From Streptomyces mobaraensis NBRC 13819 = DSM 40847 (GTDB lineage: Bacteria > Actinomycetota > Actinomycetes > Streptomycetales > Streptomycetaceae), in assembly GCF_017916255.1 (NCBI RefSeq), contig NZ_CP072827.1, forward strand, positions 2,914,001 to 2,978,000: 64,000 bases of DNA, written 5' to 3'. Both the position numbers and the translations under genes were made by a program. Position 1 is the stretch's first letter; each line of letters starts with the position of its first letter. Shown piece after piece: positions 53,628 through 62,714 of the stretch. Under the pieces are notes generated by a model. That model ran no database searches. It worked only from the letters and a program-made list of their open reading frames with translations, and had not been told where the DNA came from.

Positions 53628-54308
53628 CTAGTTCTTCTCGAACCGGAAGCCGACGCCGCGCACGGTGGCGATGTAGCGCGGGTTGGCCGCGTCGTCCCCG
53701 AGCTTCTTGCGCAGCCAGGAGATGTGCATGTCGAGGGTCTTGGTGGACGACCACCAGGTGGTGTCCCAGACCTCGCGCATCAGCTGGTCGCGGGTGACGA
53801 CCCGGCCCGCGTCCCGGACCAGGACCCGGAGCAGGTCGAACTCCTTGGCGGTGAGCTGGAGTTCCTCGTCGCCCATCCAGGCGCGGTGCGACTCGACGTC
53901 GATCCGGACGCCGTGCGTCGCCGTCCCCTGCTGGGGGGACTCGGCGGCGCCGCGCCGGAGCAGGGCCCGGACGCGGGCGAGCAGCTCGGCGAGGCGGAAC
54001 GGCTTGGTGACGTAGTCGTCGGCGCCGGCGTCCAGCCCGACGACGGTGTCGACCTCGTCGGCCCGGGCGGTGAGGACCAGCACCGGGAAGCCGTGGCCCT
54101 CGGTGCGCAGCCGCCGGCAGACCTCCAGACCGTCCATTCCGGGCAGCCCGAGATCGAGGACGAGCAGGTCGACGTCTCCCTTGATCCCCGCGGCGAGCGC
54201 TGTGGGACCGTCTTCTCGTACCTCCACCTCATACCCCTCACGGCGCAGCGCGCGTGCGAGCGGCTCCGAGATGGACGCGTCATCCTCGGCGAGCAGTACT
54301 CGGGTCAT
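53628..54308 (-). CDS. OmpR-family response regulator
   Basis: The product is 226 aa. The receiver domain has acidic 'VLLAEDDAS', phospho-Asp in 'LLVLDLGLPGMDG' (about residue 51), Thr in 'VLVLTARADEV' and Lys in 'DDYVTKPFRLAELLARVRAL'. The winged-helix output domain runs ~130-226 ('LTAKEFDLLRVLVRDAGRVV', 'STKTLDMHISWLRKKLGDDA'). It is the first gene of the pair, divergent from the peptide transporter, with two tandem inverted repeats about 83-117 bp upstream. Confidence 0.96.
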   Translation of the reverse strand: MTRVLLAEDDASISEPLARALRREGYEVEVREDGPTALAAGIKGDVDLLVLDLGLPGMDGLEVCRRLRTEGHGFPVLVLTARADEVDTVVGLDAGADDYVTKPFRLAELLARVRALLRRGAAESPQQGTATHGVRIDVESHRAWMGDEELQLTAKEFDLLRVLVRDAGRVVTRDQLMREVWDTTWWSSTKTLDMHISWLRKKLGDDAANPRYIATVRGVGFRFEKN

Positions 54309-54774
54309 GCACGTGATGGTAGTCCGCTCGGGCGCACGTCAGAGCGCACTCCGGGCACCCGGGACCCGGGGAACGCCGAAGGGGATGACACATCGGAACC
54401 CCGATGAATGGTTCCGCCAACCATTGTGATCCATGTCTCAACTCCTTCCATATGCGGGCGGGGTGTGACGTATGGTTACCGGAAGTCTGGACCAGCGTGT
54501 GGGACCTTCGGCTCGGCAGTAGCGCCGGAGGTCTCTTCCGTACGCGGGACTGATACGTCACTCTTATGTGAAACCTGAACGACCTGTCGGCCGGGTCCGC
54601 CGCGCGAAGGTGCGCGGGGGCGTGGATCCCGGAATCAAGGCCGCTCTGCCGGCTCCCCCACGGGAGGCGAACCCCAAGGGCGTGGGGGCGGGCGGTGTCG
54701 TGATCCGGTGCCGGCCAACCCCCACACGGGTGCGCAGCAGCTCCACGCGCGTCCTCGGAACCCAAGGATCGACC
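54309..54774. promoter_or_regulatory. Divergent region between the two-component genes and the POT transporter
   Basis: This 466-bp region contains no supported gene. It holds two adjacent inverted repeats (54391-54425) and the transporter's AAGGA Shine-Dalgarno. An open frame runs from 54568 into the transporter, but its sequence (Pro/Arg/Val-rich, no homology I recognise) looks untranslated. Confidence 0.55.
54391..54425. promoter_or_regulatory. Two tandem inverted repeats upstream of the response regulator
   Basis: CATCGG-AACC-CCGATG (54391-54406) is followed directly by AATGGTT-CCGCC-AACCATT (54407-54425). Both have perfect arms. They may be binding sites for the adjacent regulator or another protein controlling this divergent promoter. 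Confidence 0.5.
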
Positions 54775-56307
54775 ATGGCGTCCAGCCTGACGAAGGAGTC
54801 AACCGCGCGGGACAACACCCCCGTCGCCGGCGGTAAGACCCTCTTCGGCCACCCCCTCGGCCTGGCCCCCCTCTTCCTGACGGAGATGTGGGAGCGCTTT
54901 TCCTACTACGGAATGCGCGCCCTCCTCGTCCTCTACCTGATCTCCGGTGGCCCGGACGCCAAGTCCGGCAGCCAGGGCGGCGGTCTGGCCATGCCGGAGT
55001 CGACGTCGCTGGCCATCTACTCGGTGTACGTGGCCATGGTGTACCTGCTGGCCATGCCCGGCGGCTGGTTCGGCGACCGCGTCTGGGGTCCCCGCAAGAC
55101 GGTGGCCATCGCGGCCAGCGTGATCATGTGCGGTCACCTGCTGCTCGCGCTGCCGGGCAAGCCCACCTTCTTCGCCGGTCTGGCGCTGGTGGCGATCGGT
55201 TCGGGTCTGCTGAAGTCCAACATCTCGACGATGGTCGGCCACCTCTACAACGGCCCCAAGGACCCGCGTCGCGACGGCGGCTTCACGCTCTTCTACATCG
55301 GCATCAACCTCGGTGGTCTCGGCGCGCCGCTGGTCATCGGCACCGTCGGCCAGCAGGTCAGCTGGCACCTGGGCTTCACCCTCGCCGCGATCGGCATGGG
55401 CCTCGGCCTGGTGGCGTTCCTCATCGGCACCCGCTGGCTGGACCCGAAGAGCGCCGAGGTCCCGATGCCGCTGACGGCGGCCGAGCGGAACTCGTGGCTG
55501 CTCAAGGGCCTGATCTGGCTCGTCATCGCCGCGATCTTCTACGGCGTCGTGGTCGGCACCGGTCACTTCACGATCAACTGGGCCCTCGTTCCGATCGCCC
55601 TCATCGGCCTGATCGTCCCGATCTTCGTCCTGGCCCGCATCAAGCGGGACAAGGAGCTGACGTCGGAGGAGCAGACCAAGGTCAGCGGCTACATCTGGTT
55701 CTTCGTCGCCGCCGCCGTGTTCTGGGGCATCTTCGACCAGGCCGGTTCGACGATGTCGACGTTCGCCGAGAAGAAGACCACGGACAACGTCTTCGGCATC
55801 CACTTCCCGTCCACCTGGTTCCAGTCGGTCAACTCCGCGTGGGTCCTGGTCCTCGCCCCGATCTTCGCGGCGATGTGGGTGTCGATGGCGCGCCGCAAGC
55901 GCGAGCCCAGCTCCACGGTGAAGTTCTCCGCGGCGATGCTGCTGGCCGGTGCCTCCTTCGTGCTCTTCGCCATCCCCATGAAGATGGCGACGGGCGGCTC
56001 GACCGTCAGCCCCATGTGGCTGATCACCATCTACATGCTGCAGACGCTCGGTGAACTCTGCCTGTCCCCCGTGGGTCTGTCGCTGACCACGAAGATGGCG
56101 CCCAAGAAGTACGCCAGCCAGATGATGGGTGTCTGGTTCCTCGCGGTCACCGCGGGTGACTGCGTCATGACCCTGATGGCCACGGCGGGCGTGGACCTCA
56201 ACGGCTTCGGCGTGATCCTCGGCGAGGCCGGGGTCGCGGCCCTGGCGGGCGTCGCGGTCTGGTCGTCCCGCAAGAAGATCGAGGCCCTCATGGGCGACGT
56301 GCGCTGA
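54775..56307 (+). CDS. Proton-dependent oligopeptide (POT/PTR2) transporter
   Basis: This 510-aa protein has 12-14 membrane helices and imports di- and tripeptides with protons. The PTR2 signatures are visible: 'FLTEMWERFSYYGMRALLVL' (the ExxERFxYYG proton/peptide site) near residue 38, 'FTLFYIGINLGGLGAPLVIG', 'WGIFDQAGSTMSTFAEKKT' and 'GELCLSPVGLSLTTKMAPKK'. The ATG at 54775 has AAGGA 6 bases upstream. It ends at a strong terminator. Confidence 0.96.
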   Translation: MASSLTKESTARDNTPVAGGKTLFGHPLGLAPLFLTEMWERFSYYGMRALLVLYLISGGPDAKSGSQGGGLAMPESTSLAIYSVYVAMVYLLAMPGGWFGDRVWGPRKTVAIAASVIMCGHLLLALPGKPTFFAGLALVAIGSGLLKSNISTMVGHLYNGPKDPRRDGGFTLFYIGINLGGLGAPLVIGTVGQQVSWHLGFTLAAIGMGLGLVAFLIGTRWLDPKSAEVPMPLTAAERNSWLLKGLIWLVIAAIFYGVVVGTGHFTINWALVPIALIGLIVPIFVLARIKRDKELTSEEQTKVSGYIWFFVAAAVFWGIFDQAGSTMSTFAEKKTTDNVFGIHFPSTWFQSVNSAWVLVLAPIFAAMWVSMARRKREPSSTVKFSAAMLLAGASFVLFAIPMKMATGGSTVSPMWLITIYMLQTLGELCLSPVGLSLTTKMAPKKYASQMMGVWFLAVTAGDCVMTLMATAGVDLNGFGVILGEAGVAALAGVAVWSSRKKIEALMGDVR

Positions 56308-56344
56308 CGCGCACCTGAGGCGAGCCGTCGGCCGCCTCCCGCAC

Positions 56345-56378
56345 AATGCCCCCGGCGCGATGACGCGCCGGGGGCATT
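56345..56378 (+). terminator. Terminator after the POT transporter
   Basis: A perfect 15-bp stem (AATGCCCCCGGCGCG / CGCGCCGGGGGCATT) with an ATGA loop lies 37 bp past the stop. Confidence 0.85.
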
Positions 56379-56822
56379 CGTGTGCGCGGGGCGGGCGCGC
56401 GGGGCTGGGCGGGCGCGGGTGGGGGCTTCCGTGCGTGGGTGGCGGGGCTGCTGAGGGGGTGGCGGGGGGCCGGGCCCGGGCGGAGGGGGGCCTCTACGTC
56501 GCCCCTTGGCGCCTGCCAGAGGCACTCGGCTGTTCGGCGGTCTCGGCGCTCCTCGGCGGGCGCCCTGCGGACGTCAGATGGCGTCAGGGCGCTTCAGAGA
56601 GCGGTCAGCGGGCGCCATGGGCGTCATCGGGCCCGGCGGTCCCCGGCGGGCGTCAGCGGTCCCCTGCGGGCATCAGCGGGCGACAAGCGGCCCGTCAGCG
56701 GGGTGTGGCCGCGGCGGCTTCCCCACGGCGTCCGGGCGCACCAAAGCGGCCACCGGCGAAGCGCCGTGGCCGTACGGGACAGGGTCGGGGCGTGCGAGGT
56801 GGCACGCCGTACGAGCGTCCGT
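56379..56822. other. Convergent intergenic region with GTCAGCGG-like repeats
   Basis: There is no supported gene. Between about 56573 and 56701 the plus strand carries seven related motifs of the form GTCA(G/T)NGG, the clearest at 56604, 56623, 56652, 56672 and 56694. Open frames over this stretch read through the anti-sigma gene antisense and look like shadows. Confidence 0.55.
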
Positions 56823-57332
56823 CTACGAGGGGGCGGCCAGTTCCGCCCAGACCGTCTTTCCCGCGCCGTCCGCGTTGCGGACGACACCCCAGTCCAGGCA
56901 CAGCCGCTGGACGATGAACATGCCGTGCCCGCCGGGGCGGCCCGCGCGGTGCGGGGTCCGGGGCACCGGCTCGCCGTTGCCGAGGTCGGAGACCTCCAGC
57001 CGCAGCACCTTCGTCCCGCGGTTGCTGACGAGCAGCTCGGCCGGGCCGCCCGCGTGCAGGCAGGCGTTGGTGACGAGCTCGGAGACGACCAGCAGGACGT
57101 CCTCGGCGGCGGCCCGGTGATCGGCGTTGGCCGCGGGCAGCCACCCCCAGTCGCGGAGCGCCTGGCGGGTGAAGTCACGGGACAGGGGAACGGCGCCGCT
57201 GACCCCGACGAGGGGGAGCCTGCGGGCCGGCCCGCCCGGTGGCCCCGCTTCGGCGGGCTCGGCCGCGGCTGAGCCGTGCGCCTCCGGGCCGGGGTCGCCC
57301 GGCGCCGGCGGGTACGGCCGGGTGGTGCTCAT
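56823..57332 (-). CDS. Anti-sigma factor, RsbW/SpoIIAB-type HATPase kinase
   Basis: This 169-aa protein has a Pro/Ala-rich N-terminus (~1-40) and a GHKL ATPase domain: N box 'AAAEDVLLVVSELVTNACLH', G1 'EVSDLGNGEPVP' and G2 'GRPGGHGMFIVQRL'. Such proteins hold a sigma-B-type factor and phosphorylate their anti-anti-sigma partner. The neighbours are a STAS protein (160 bp upstream, same strand) and a divergent sigma factor. This arrangement resembles the S. coelicolor PrsI-ArsI-SigI partner-switching set; orthology is inferred. Confidence 0.9.
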   Translation of the reverse strand: MSTTRPYPPAPGDPGPEAHGSAAAEPAEAGPPGGPARRLPLVGVSGAVPLSRDFTRQALRDWGWLPAANADHRAAAEDVLLVVSELVTNACLHAGGPAELLVSNRGTKVLRLEVSDLGNGEPVPRTPHRAGRPGGHGMFIVQRLCLDWGVVRNADGAGKTVWAELAAPS

Positions 57333-57492
57333 CAGCGCTTCACCTCACCGATTCACCGATTGAGAAAGAGACTCTGTCGTCGCGTACACAGTCTTCGCGT
57401 ACAAAGCGGTCAGCCTGCTCCTGCCCGGACGTACGCGGTGAACACCTACGGCACCGTTCCGGTGGTCCGCACAACGCACCGTCGCCCGCCCG

Positions 57493-57882
57493 TCACTCGG
57501 CGAGAGCCGCGTCGAGACTGCTGTGCACCGCGAAGACCGCGCCGGCGCCCGTGATCTCGAACACCCGGGCCACCACCGGCCGCATCGCCGCCAGATGGAC
57601 GGAACCGCCGGCGGCCTCCGCCTTCAACCGGGCACCGAGCAGTACGTTGAGGCCGGTGGAGTCGCAGAACTCCAGCCCCGAGCAGTCGACGACGATGCGC
57701 GCGCCGACCTCCTCGGCGCAGCTCTCCAGCGGCTCGCGCAGGAGATCGGCCGTATGGTGATCGAGCTCACCCTCCGGCTTCACGACCGCGCTCGCCCCGT
57801 GCCGCCGGACCTCCACCCGCAGCCGGGTCCCGCTCACGACTCCGACACCTTTTTCCTGGTATCTCCGCATGCCATCGCGCAT
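57493..57882 (-). CDS. Anti-anti-sigma factor, STAS domain
   Basis: This protein has up to 129 aa and one STAS domain. The phosphorylatable Ser sits in 'VVDCSGLEFCDSTGLNVLLG', flanked by 'KPEGELDHHTADLLREPLES'. In its unphosphorylated form it should bind the adjacent anti-sigma kinase and free the sigma factor. The start is uncertain: ATG at 57882 or 57870, or the GTG before SGTRLRVEV (57837, GGAG close upstream). The conserved core is complete with any of these. Confidence 0.9.
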   Translation of the reverse strand: MRDGMRRYQEKGVGVVSGTRLRVEVRRHGASAVVKPEGELDHHTADLLREPLESCAEEVGARIVVDCSGLEFCDSTGLNVLLGARLKAEAAGGSVHLAAMRPVVARVFEITGAGAVFAVHSSLDAALAE

Positions 57883-58134
57883 CCCTTCATGGTGTGCCCG
57901 TGCCCTGCCTGCCCGCTCAGGACAGCGGAAACCCTACGCGTTCCCTACGCCTGCGGAAAGTCGAACAACCGTCATTTAGCACCAAATACGGACAATCGAG
58001 ACTTGCCAAGCATAGGTAAAGACCGGTACGGCTAGAGGAAGACATCACCCACCACGGACGGCCCGGAGGCGCCGCAAACCGCAGCACGAGCTCATGGCAC
58101 CGGCGGCCATATGCCGAGAACGATGGAGGAGACC

Positions 58135-59052
58135 ATGTCACCCCGGCTCGACGAACCGCGTTCCCCCCTCTCCCCGGAGGCAATCCTTCCGCGCTCTGAG
58201 GACGAGGACACCGTCCCCTACGGGACGGCGGAGACCGCCTCGTCGACATTCCCGCCCCTTCCGGACATCCCCCCGTACGACGAGGTGGAACCGGTGGACG
58301 CGCGGGCCCTGTCCAAAACCCTCTTCGCCCGCCTCGAATCGCTCGAGGAAGGCACGCACGAGTACGCCTACGTGCGCAACACCCTGGTCGAACTCAACCT
58401 GGCCCTCGTCAGGTTCGCCGCCTCCCGGTTCCGCACCCGCAGCGAACCGATGGAGGACATCGTCCAGGTCGGCACCATCGGCCTCATCAAGGCCATCGAC
58501 CGCTTCGAGCTCAGCCGCGGCGTCGAGTTCCCGACCTTCGCGATGCCGACCATCATCGGCGAGATCAAGCGCTTCTTCCGCGACACCAGCTGGTCCGTGC
58601 GCGTCCCGCGCCGGCTCCAGGAGCTCCGGCTCACCCTCGCCAAGGCCGGCGACGAACTCGCCCAGCGCCTCGACCGCTCCCCCACGGTCGCCGAACTCGC
58701 CCGGCACCTGGGCATCTCGGAGGACGAGGTCGTCGAGGGCATGGGCGCCAGCAACGCGTACACCGCGAGCTCGCTGGACGCGCCCTCCGAGGACGACGAC
58801 CACGAGGGCACCCTCTCGGCCCGGATCGGCTACGAGGACCACGACCTCGAAGGGGTCGAGTACGTCGAGTCGTTGAAGCCCCTGATCGCCGAGCTGCCGC
58901 CGCGCGACCGCAAGATCCTGTCGCTGCGGTTCGTCGGCAACATGACCCAGTCGGAGATCGGCGAGGAACTCGGCATCTCGCAGATGCACGTCTCCCGGCT
59001 GCTCTCCCGGACGCTCGTGCGGCTGCGGCGCGGGCTGCTGGCCGACGAGTAG
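58135..59052 (+). CDS. RNA polymerase sigma factor of the SigB/SigF group (probable SigI)
   Basis: The product is 305 aa. Region 2 is 'NLALVRFAASRFRTRSEPME' then 'DIVQVGTIGLIKAIDRFELS' and 'FPTFAMPTIIGEIKRFFRD'. Region 3 starts 'VPRRLQELRLTLAKAGDELA'. Region 4 is 'PPRDRKILSLRFVGNMTQSE' with the helix-turn-helix 'IGEELGISQMHVSRLLSRTL'. The acidic ~60-residue N-terminus is family-typical. The ATG at 58135 has AGGAG 4-5 bases upstream; an in-frame ATG at 58111 lacks one. Divergence from the STAS and anti-sigma genes suggests it is their target. Confidence 0.94.
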   Translation: MSPRLDEPRSPLSPEAILPRSEDEDTVPYGTAETASSTFPPLPDIPPYDEVEPVDARALSKTLFARLESLEEGTHEYAYVRNTLVELNLALVRFAASRFRTRSEPMEDIVQVGTIGLIKAIDRFELSRGVEFPTFAMPTIIGEIKRFFRDTSWSVRVPRRLQELRLTLAKAGDELAQRLDRSPTVAELARHLGISEDEVVEGMGASNAYTASSLDAPSEDDDHEGTLSARIGYEDHDLEGVEYVESLKPLIAELPPRDRKILSLRFVGNMTQSEIGEELGISQMHVSRLLSRTLVRLRRGLLADE

Positions 59053-59057
59053 CACGA

Positions 59058-59077
59058 CGGACCGGCCTGCCGGTCCG
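59058..59077. terminator. Short hairpin after the sigma factor gene
   Basis: A perfect CGGACCGG / CCGGTCCG stem with a CCTG loop lies 6 bases past the sigma stop. It forms a pair with the longer hairpin at 59093-59127. Confidence 0.55.
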
Positions 59078-59092
59078 CCGCCTCCGGGTGCG

Positions 59093-59127
59093 CGAAGCGC
59101 CGCGCGGAACCCCCGCGCGGCGCTTCG
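59093..59127. terminator. Bidirectional terminator between the sigma factor and racemase genes
   Basis: A perfect 15-bp stem (CGAAGCGCCGCGCGG / CCGCGCGGCGCTTCG) with a 5-base loop sits midway between two convergent stops. Confidence 0.8.
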
Positions 59128-59181
59128 TCGTTCGCCGGTCCGGCGGGGTCTCCTTCCCCCGCTGCCGCTCGCCTCCCCCCG

Positions 59182-59898
59182 TCAGGAGGTCGGCGCCGCC
59201 TCCGGCACATCGGCCAGCGCCCGGGCGACCGCCGCCTCCGCGTGCAGCCGGGCGGTCGGGAAGACCGGGACCGGGCTGTCCTCGGCACCGATGAGGAGTT
59301 CGATCTCCGTGCAGCCGAGGATGATCCCCTCCGCCCCGGCCGCGACGAGGTCGCGGATGACCGCCCGGTACGCCTCGCGGGACTCCTCGCGGACGATCCC
59401 GGCGCACAGCTCCTCGTAGATCACCCGGTGCACGGTCGCGCGGCCCTCCCCGTCCGGCACCAGGACCTCCAGGCCGCCCGCCGTGAGCCGGTCGCGGTAG
59501 AAGTCCTGCTCCATGGTGAAGGCGGTGCCGAGCAGACCGACGCGGCGCGGACCGGCCGCGTGCACGGCCTCGGCGGTGGCGTCCCCGATGTGCAGCAGCG
59601 GGACGTCGACCTCCGCCGCGACCCGGTCCGCCACCTTGTGCATGGTGTTGGTGCAGATCAGCAGCAGCTCCGCGCCCGCCGCCGACAGGGACTTCGCGGC
59701 GGCGGCCAGCACGTCGCCGGCCTCCTCCCAGCGGCCCTCGACCTGGAGCCGCTCGATCTCCGCGAAGTCCACCGAGTACAGCACGCACTTGGCGGAGTGC
59801 AGTCCTCCGAGGCGCTCCCGCGTGCGCTCGTTCAGCAGCCGGTAGTACTCGGCGGTGGACTCCCAGCTCATGCCACCCAACAGCCCGATCGTCTTCAT
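59182..59898 (-). CDS. Aspartate/glutamate racemase family protein
   Basis: This 238-aa cofactor-independent racemase has two catalytic Cys in 'LLLICTNTMHKVADRV' and 'GIILGCTEIELLIG', and the start 'MKTIGLLGGMSWESTAEYYR' typical of the YgeA/aspartate-racemase group. It may supply a D-amino acid or racemise another acid; the substrate cannot be read from sequence. The ATG at 59898 begins the conserved region; the open frame upstream to 60063 looks untranslated. Confidence 0.92.
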   Translation of the reverse strand: MKTIGLLGGMSWESTAEYYRLLNERTRERLGGLHSAKCVLYSVDFAEIERLQVEGRWEEAGDVLAAAAKSLSAAGAELLLICTNTMHKVADRVAAEVDVPLLHIGDATAEAVHAAGPRRVGLLGTAFTMEQDFYRDRLTAGGLEVLVPDGEGRATVHRVIYEELCAGIVREESREAYRAVIRDLVAAGAEGIILGCTEIELLIGAEDSPVPVFPTARLHAEAAVARALADVPEAAPTS

Positions 59899-60057
59899 CG
59901 GGTCACTTTCGCCCCGTGCGCCCCTGGAGGCAATCGAGTTGTGATGTGACGGTGGCCGCAACGGGGGTTCCGCGGGAAACGTGGGGGTGATGTGATGACG
60001 GCGATGATCCACACTCGATCCCTCGATCTCGGCCGCTTCGCTTGGGAGAAGAGACGC

Positions 60058-61302
60058 ATGCAACGTTCCGGCACCTGCGGGGCGTCCGACACGCCCCCTG
60101 CCTCGTTAGGGCGCCGCTCGCTCCTCCGCGCCTCGGCGGGCGCGGTGGGCGCCGCCCTGACCGGTGGCGCCGCGGGCGCCCTGGGCCCGGCGGCGCACGC
60201 CGCGACGCCCGCGCCCCGCACACCGTCCATGGACCCCGTACCCCTCCCGGCCCCCTCCGGCCCCTGCCCGGTGGGCACCACCCGACTGCACCTGGTGGAC
60301 ACCCGCCGTACGGACCCCTACGCGCCCACTCGGACGCCGCGTGAGCTCATGGTGCAGCTCTGGTACGCCGCGGACGGCGGCTCCGCGCGGACGACCGCCC
60401 CCTACCTCACCGGTGGCCTGCTGCCTTTGGTGGAGCAGCGCTTCACCCTGCCGGCGGGCTCGCTCTCCCGGGTGCGCACGCAGTCGCGCGCCGGCGCGCC
60501 CGTGAGCCGTGCGCTCCGGGACGCGCCCCTGATCCTCTACAGCCCCGGCCGCCAGGACCCGGCCGCGACGGGCACCGCGTTCGCCCAGGAACTGGCCTCC
60601 CAGGGCTGTGTCGTAGCGGGCGTCAACCACACCTACGACGGACCGGTCGAGTTCCCCGACGGCCGCGTCGTCCCCGGCAATCCGCCGACGAGCGACCCCG
60701 AGGAGCTGCGGCGGTACTCCGACGTCCGGGCCGCGGACCTGCGCTTCGTCCTGGACGTGCTGAGCGGCGAGCGGGGCCCGAGCCCGGCGCCCGCGGTGAG
60801 CGCCGCCGTGGACTTCGGCCGCGTCGGCGCGTTCGGGCACTCGCTGGGCGGCTCGGCCTCCGCCGAGGCGCTGCGTACGGACGCCCGGTTCTCGGCCGGG
60901 GTCGTGCTCGACGGGCGGCTGCGGACGGACGCCGTCCGCACCGGGCTGACGCGGCCGTTCATGCTGTTCACAGAGGACTCGACGGACGCGGGCTGGGACG
61001 CCTTCATGGCGGCCCACCGGGCGTGGGGCCGCAAGGTGAACCTGCTGGGCACCCGGCACTACGGCGTCACCGACCTCGCACCGCTGGGCGTCGGCCTGGA
61101 GCTGGCGGACACCTGGCCACCGGAGCGGTTCCAGCGGTTCTTCGGCAGCCTCGACGGGCGCCGGGCGCAGGCGGTGACGAGCCGTTACGTGGCGGCCTTC
61201 TTCGGTCTGCACCTGTGCGGCCGGGCCGCGCCGGAACTGGACGCGCCGGGGGCGGACCTGCCGGAGGTGCGGATCGCCTGGCGGCAGGAGGCGGAGGGCT
61301 GA
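60058..61302 (+). CDS. Tat-exported alpha/beta hydrolase, PAF-acetylhydrolase-like
   Basis: This 414-aa protein has a twin-arginine signal (GRRSLLRASAGAVGAALTGG) ending near AAHAA. The hydrolase domain has nucleophile Ser in 'GRVGAFGHSLGGSASAEALR', 'PLILYSPGRQDPAATGTAFA' before it, Asp in 'AGVVLDGRLRTDAVRTG' and a late His ('LGTRHYGVTDLAPLG'). It resembles platelet-activating-factor acetylhydrolase/lipase proteins of Streptomyces. GGAGAAG precedes the ATG at 60058. It is divergent from the racemase (159 bp). The substrate is unknown. Confidence 0.9.
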   Translation: MQRSGTCGASDTPPASLGRRSLLRASAGAVGAALTGGAAGALGPAAHAATPAPRTPSMDPVPLPAPSGPCPVGTTRLHLVDTRRTDPYAPTRTPRELMVQLWYAADGGSARTTAPYLTGGLLPLVEQRFTLPAGSLSRVRTQSRAGAPVSRALRDAPLILYSPGRQDPAATGTAFAQELASQGCVVAGVNHTYDGPVEFPDGRVVPGNPPTSDPEELRRYSDVRAADLRFVLDVLSGERGPSPAPAVSAAVDFGRVGAFGHSLGGSASAEALRTDARFSAGVVLDGRLRTDAVRTGLTRPFMLFTEDSTDAGWDAFMAAHRAWGRKVNLLGTRHYGVTDLAPLGVGLELADTWPPERFQRFFGSLDGRRAQAVTSRYVAAFFGLHLCGRAAPELDAPGADLPEVRIAWRQEAEG

Positions 61303-61535
61303 GGGGTGGCGGCCGGCCGAGCCGTCGGGCCGGCCGCCCGTGCCGGGGCCCTTCCTGGCGTGGGGGCCCTGGGCCCCGGCGTGCGGCGGGCCCCGCCCGA
61401 GGGGCGTCGTGACGCCACGGCGGCCGGGGCGCGCGTCCGGAAGCCGTCGTGGTGGGAGCGGTCGTTCGCCGGCCGTCGCCCCGATTCCCCCGGTCGCTCC
61501 ATCGCCCGGGGCCCTTGTCAGACTCCGCGCCCTTG
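61303..61535. other. Convergent intergenic region, hydrolase / hutI
   Basis: The 233 bp hold no gene and, unlike the four long repeat-bearing junctions, no copy of the junction element. GC-rich inverted sequences (for example GGCCGGC near 61314 with GCCGGCC near 61329) may terminate transcription. Confidence 0.45.
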
Positions 61536-62714
61536 TCAGACCTCGCGCACGCCCCGGCGCCAGACCGCGGAGACCAGCGGGACGCCCGGCCGGTAGGCGA
61601 GGTGGACGTGGCTCGGCGCGTCCAGCAGGAGGAGGTCGGCGCGGGCGCCGGGGGTGACGCGTCCGACGTCGGTGCGGCGCAGGGCCGCGGCGCCGCCCGC
61701 GGTGGCGGCCCAGACGGCCTCGTCGGGGGTCATCCCCATGTCGCGCACGGCCAGGGCGACGCAGAACGGCACCGAACTGGTGAAGGACGAGCCGGGGTTG
61801 CAGTCCGTGGAGAGCGCGACGGTGACGCCCGCGTCGAGGAGTCGGCGCGCGTCGGGCCAGGGGGCGCGCGTGGAGAACTCCGCGCCGGGCAGCAGGGTGG
61901 CGACCGTGTCGCCGGAGGCCAGGGCGTCGACGTCCGCGTCGGTGAGGTGGGTGCAGTGGTCGGCGGAGGCGGCGCCGAGTTCGACGGCGAGCCGGACTCC
62001 GGGGCCGTGGCCCAGCTGGTTGGCGTGGACGCGGGCGTGCAGCCCCTTGGCGATCCCGGCCTCGAGGACCGTACGGGCCTGGTCGCCGTCGAACGCGCCG
62101 CGCTCGCAGAAGACGTCGACCCAACGGGCGTGCGGAGCGCAGGCGTCGAGCATCTCGCCGGTGACGAGCGCGACGTAGCCGTCGGGGTCGTCGGCGAACT
62201 CGGGGGCGACGACGTGGGCGCCGAGGTAGGTGACCTCGTCGGTGTGGGCGGCGGCGATCCGCAGGGCGCGGGCCTCGTCGTGGACGCTGAGGCCGTAGCC
62301 GGACTTGGTCTCCAGGGTGGTGGTGCCCTGGCGGAGGGCCTCGTCGAGGTGGCGCCGGAGGTTGGCCTCCAGCTCGGCGTCGGTCGCGGCGCGGGTGGCG
62401 GCGACGGTGGTGCGGATGCCGCCGGCGCTGTAGCTCCGGCCGGACATCCGGGCGTTGAACTCCTCGGTCCGGTCGCCGGCGAAGACCAGGTGGGAGTGGG
62501 AGTCCACGAAGCCCGGGAGGGCCGCCCGGCCCTCGGCGTCGACGGCGTTGTCAGTGGCGGGTGCTTTGCTTGTCGGACCGACCCAGGCGATGCGGTCGCC
62601 GTCGATGACGACCGCCGCGTCCTGGATCACGCCGAGGGGGCCGGTGCCGGGGAGGGAGGGATCGTTGGTGACGAGGCTGCCGATGTTGGTGATCGCCGTG
62701 GTGTTGGGGGCCAT
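61536..62714 (-). CDS. hutI: Imidazolonepropionase
   Basis: HutI opens the imidazolone ring to N-formimidoyl-L-glutamate, the third step of histidine degradation. This cytosolic amidohydrolase has 392 aa. Metal ligands and substrate motifs are '[20 protein letters not shown]' (HxH), '[16 protein letters not shown]', '[15 protein letters not shown]' and '[20 protein letters not shown]' (Asp). The ATG at 62714 begins [10 protein letters not shown] near the family's normal start. The frame stays open far upstream through a collagen-like spacer, and a GTG at 63203 would add 163 residues. Confidence 0.95.
   Translation of the reverse strand: MAPNTTAITNIGSLVTNDPSLPGTGPLGVIQDAAVVIDGDRIAWVGPTSKAPATDNAVDAEGRAALPGFVDSHSHLVFAGDRTEEFNARMSGRSYSAGGIRTTVAATRAATDAELEANLRRHLDEALRQGTTTLETKSGYGLSVHDEARALRIAAAHTDEVTYLGAHVVAPEFADDPDGYVALVTGEMLDACAPHARWVDVFCERGAFDGDQARTVLEAGIAKGLHARVHANQLGHGPGVRLAVELGAASADHCTHLTDADVDALASGDTVATLLPGAEFSTRAPWPDARRLLDAGVTVALSTDCNPGSSFTSSVPFCVALAVRDMGMTPDEAVWAATAGGAAALRRTDVGRVTPGARADLLLLDAPSHVHLAYRPGVPLVSAVWRRGVREV

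Noticed and set aside
54568..54774. N-terminal extension of the POT transporter
   Set aside because: The frame is open, but the family starts near MASSLTKES, which has AAGGA 6 bases upstream; the extension is not conserved-looking.
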